From Nitrospiraceae bacterium (lineage in GTDB: Bacteria > Nitrospirota > Thermodesulfovibrionia > UBA6902), in contig QZKC01000035.1 of the NCBI GenBank assembly GCA_003599425.1, positions 1-32,854 of the forward strand: 32,854 nt of DNA, written 5' to 3'. Of this stretch, positions 32,053 to 32,854 are shown one piece after another (position 1 is the first letter of the stretch; each line of letters begins with the position of its first letter). The notes under the pieces were generated by a model, which saw only the letters and a program-made list of their open reading frames with translations, was not told where the DNA came from and ran no database searches. The translations under genes and the position numbers were made by a program.

Positions 32053-32652
32053 TTATTGCTTCAGATTTGAGAGAATACATTTAATCTGTTTCCACGTGTA
32101 GTCGATATCACGGCTGTTATTTATCACAAAATTCGCAAGTCTTTTCTTCCTTGTAATCGGCATTTGAGCACGGAGCCTGCTGTGTGCATCAGCTTTTGAA
32201 AAACCTTTTCTCTTGAGCCGGCTAAGAGCCTTATCTTTACTGCAGTACACAACAATGGTCTTGTCAAAGATATGCTCATATCCTGCCTCGAACAAAAGGG
32301 GAACTTCAAAAACAATTAACGCGGAGCGGTCTTTCTTCAATATTGTTGCACTGGTTGATTTTATGGCGCGTAAGACTTGTGGATGAACTATCTTTTCGAT
32401 AGCCTTCCGTTTTGAACTGTCATAAAAAATGATGTTAGCTATGCGTGATTTATTTACAGATATCTTATTTGATCTTTTTACCAATACATCGTCGCCGAGT
32501 TCACGTGCAATTTTCTTTATCGTTTCAGGCTGCTTCAGGATTTCGTGAACAAACCTGTCGACGTTGAAAGTATACGCACCTGATCTCTTGAAAAGGGATA
32601 AGACGGTTGTTTTACCCATCCCGAAATTTCCGGTAAGGCCAATTATCGGCAT
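32053..32652 (-). CDS. coaE: Dephospho-CoA kinase
   Basis: A 199-residue P-loop kinase that completes CoA synthesis by phosphorylating the 3'-OH of dephospho-CoA. The P-loop is LTGNFGMGKTT (about 6-16), slightly different from the usual GGIGSGKST. Also present: NVDRFVHEIL, KRKAIEKIVHPQV, FEVPLLFEAGYE (the CoA-domain motif) and the R-rich LID QMPITRKKRLANFVINN. There is no ribosome-binding site before the ATG, but a TATAAT box ends 6 bases upstream, so the mRNA may be leaderless. Converges with the HDOD gene. Confidence 0.92.
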   Translation of the reverse strand: MPIIGLTGNFGMGKTTVLSLFKRSGAYTFNVDRFVHEILKQPETIKKIARELGDDVLVKRSNKISVNKSRIANIIFYDSSKRKAIEKIVHPQVLRAIKSTSATILKKDRSALIVFEVPLLFEAGYEHIFDKTIVVYCSKDKALSRLKRKGFSKADAHSRLRAQMPITRKKRLANFVINNSRDIDYTWKQIKCILSNLKQ

Positions 32653-32658
32653 ACGTGA

Positions 32659-32664
32659 ATTATA
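32659..32664 (-). promoter_or_regulatory. Minus-strand -10 box of coaE
   Basis: TATAAT read on the minus strand, 6 bases before the coaE ATG; no clear -35 box. Transcription would start at about the A of the ATG. Confidence 0.45.
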
Positions 32665-32719
32665 CTAAATAAGAAATACGAAATTCGAATGCCAGGATCG
32701 AATTCATGCTTTTTGACGG

Positions 32720-32815
32720 ATGGGTGAGCTGTTTCATTTTTTAAGTTGTTTTCAGCTAATTAGAGTCTGTCCATAAACTCGCAATTTTCTGATTTGTGGG
32801 AACAAACTCACCCAT
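32720..32815. repeat. Inverted repeat ATGGGTGAG/CTCACCCAT near the window edge
   Basis: Nine-base perfect arms at 32720-32728 and 32807-32815, with AT-rich sequence between. The segment from 32764 on (GAGTCTGTCCATAAACTCGC) reads like the end of a mobile element, but no transposase lies inside the window. Nothing else is recognised in 32653-32854. Confidence 0.35.
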
Positions 32816-32854
32816 AGGGGTCCAGACTTTTTTCAGATTTCGTCTTTTATCTCT

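Overview
The window looks like chromosomal DNA from an anaerobic or microaerophilic bacterium, most likely a Nitrospirota (Thermodesulfovibrionia-like) or Deltaproteobacteria-type organism. This is inferred from style, not from a marker gene: c-type cytochromes with many paired CXXCH motifs, a rplI-dnaB pair, PilZ and HDOD signalling proteins, a Memo-like protein, and short inverted-repeat elements between genes. No rRNA, tRNA or CRISPR array was seen.

Layout. 1-5170: exported methyltransferase, small zinc-ribbon membrane protein, a divergent pair of a 47-residue Cys-rich protein and a radical SAM/SPASM enzyme, a one-piece transketolase and a convergent FmdB-type zinc ribbon. 5290-8340: a MITE-like repeat, a membrane-anchored sulfatase-fold enzyme with Thr in the nucleophile position, and two PilZ proteins each with its own promoter. 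8432-15790: mutS, a GlcD-like FAD oxidase, rplI, dnaB and a Memo-family gene. 15850-19317: a tightly overlapping three-gene operon made of a 13-15 haem cytochrome, a cysteine-less TlpA-like/TPR protein and an octahaem cytochrome with an Ig-like front, preceded by a promoter carrying an 11-bp inverted repeat. 19318-27203: an AT-rich accessory segment with a decayed gene fragment, a complete REP-type HUH transposase element with 16-bp terminal inverted repeats, and a run of three secreted-protein genes (HEAT repeats; a 1320-residue zinc phospholipase C-like mosaic; a peptidase-G2-like fibre protein). 27464-32652: YkgJ-type Cys-cluster protein, LsrF-like aldolase, zinc dehydrogenase, PfkB kinase, HDOD protein, and convergent coaE.

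Two points stand out. First, the secreted three-gene cluster contains an intact giant protein whose C-terminus and following 57 noncoding bases recur 6.6 kb upstream as a fossil, so a two-gene unit was probably duplicated and one copy destroyed. Second, the gaps between genes are populated by at least two families of short inverted-repeat elements. One has four copies, two of them on either side of rplI, and two copies appear to be flanked by target-site duplications that overlap stop codons.

All calls come from reading the sequence and translations; no database search was run. Family names rest on remembered motifs, and starts were chosen from ribosome-binding sites and family-typical N-termini.
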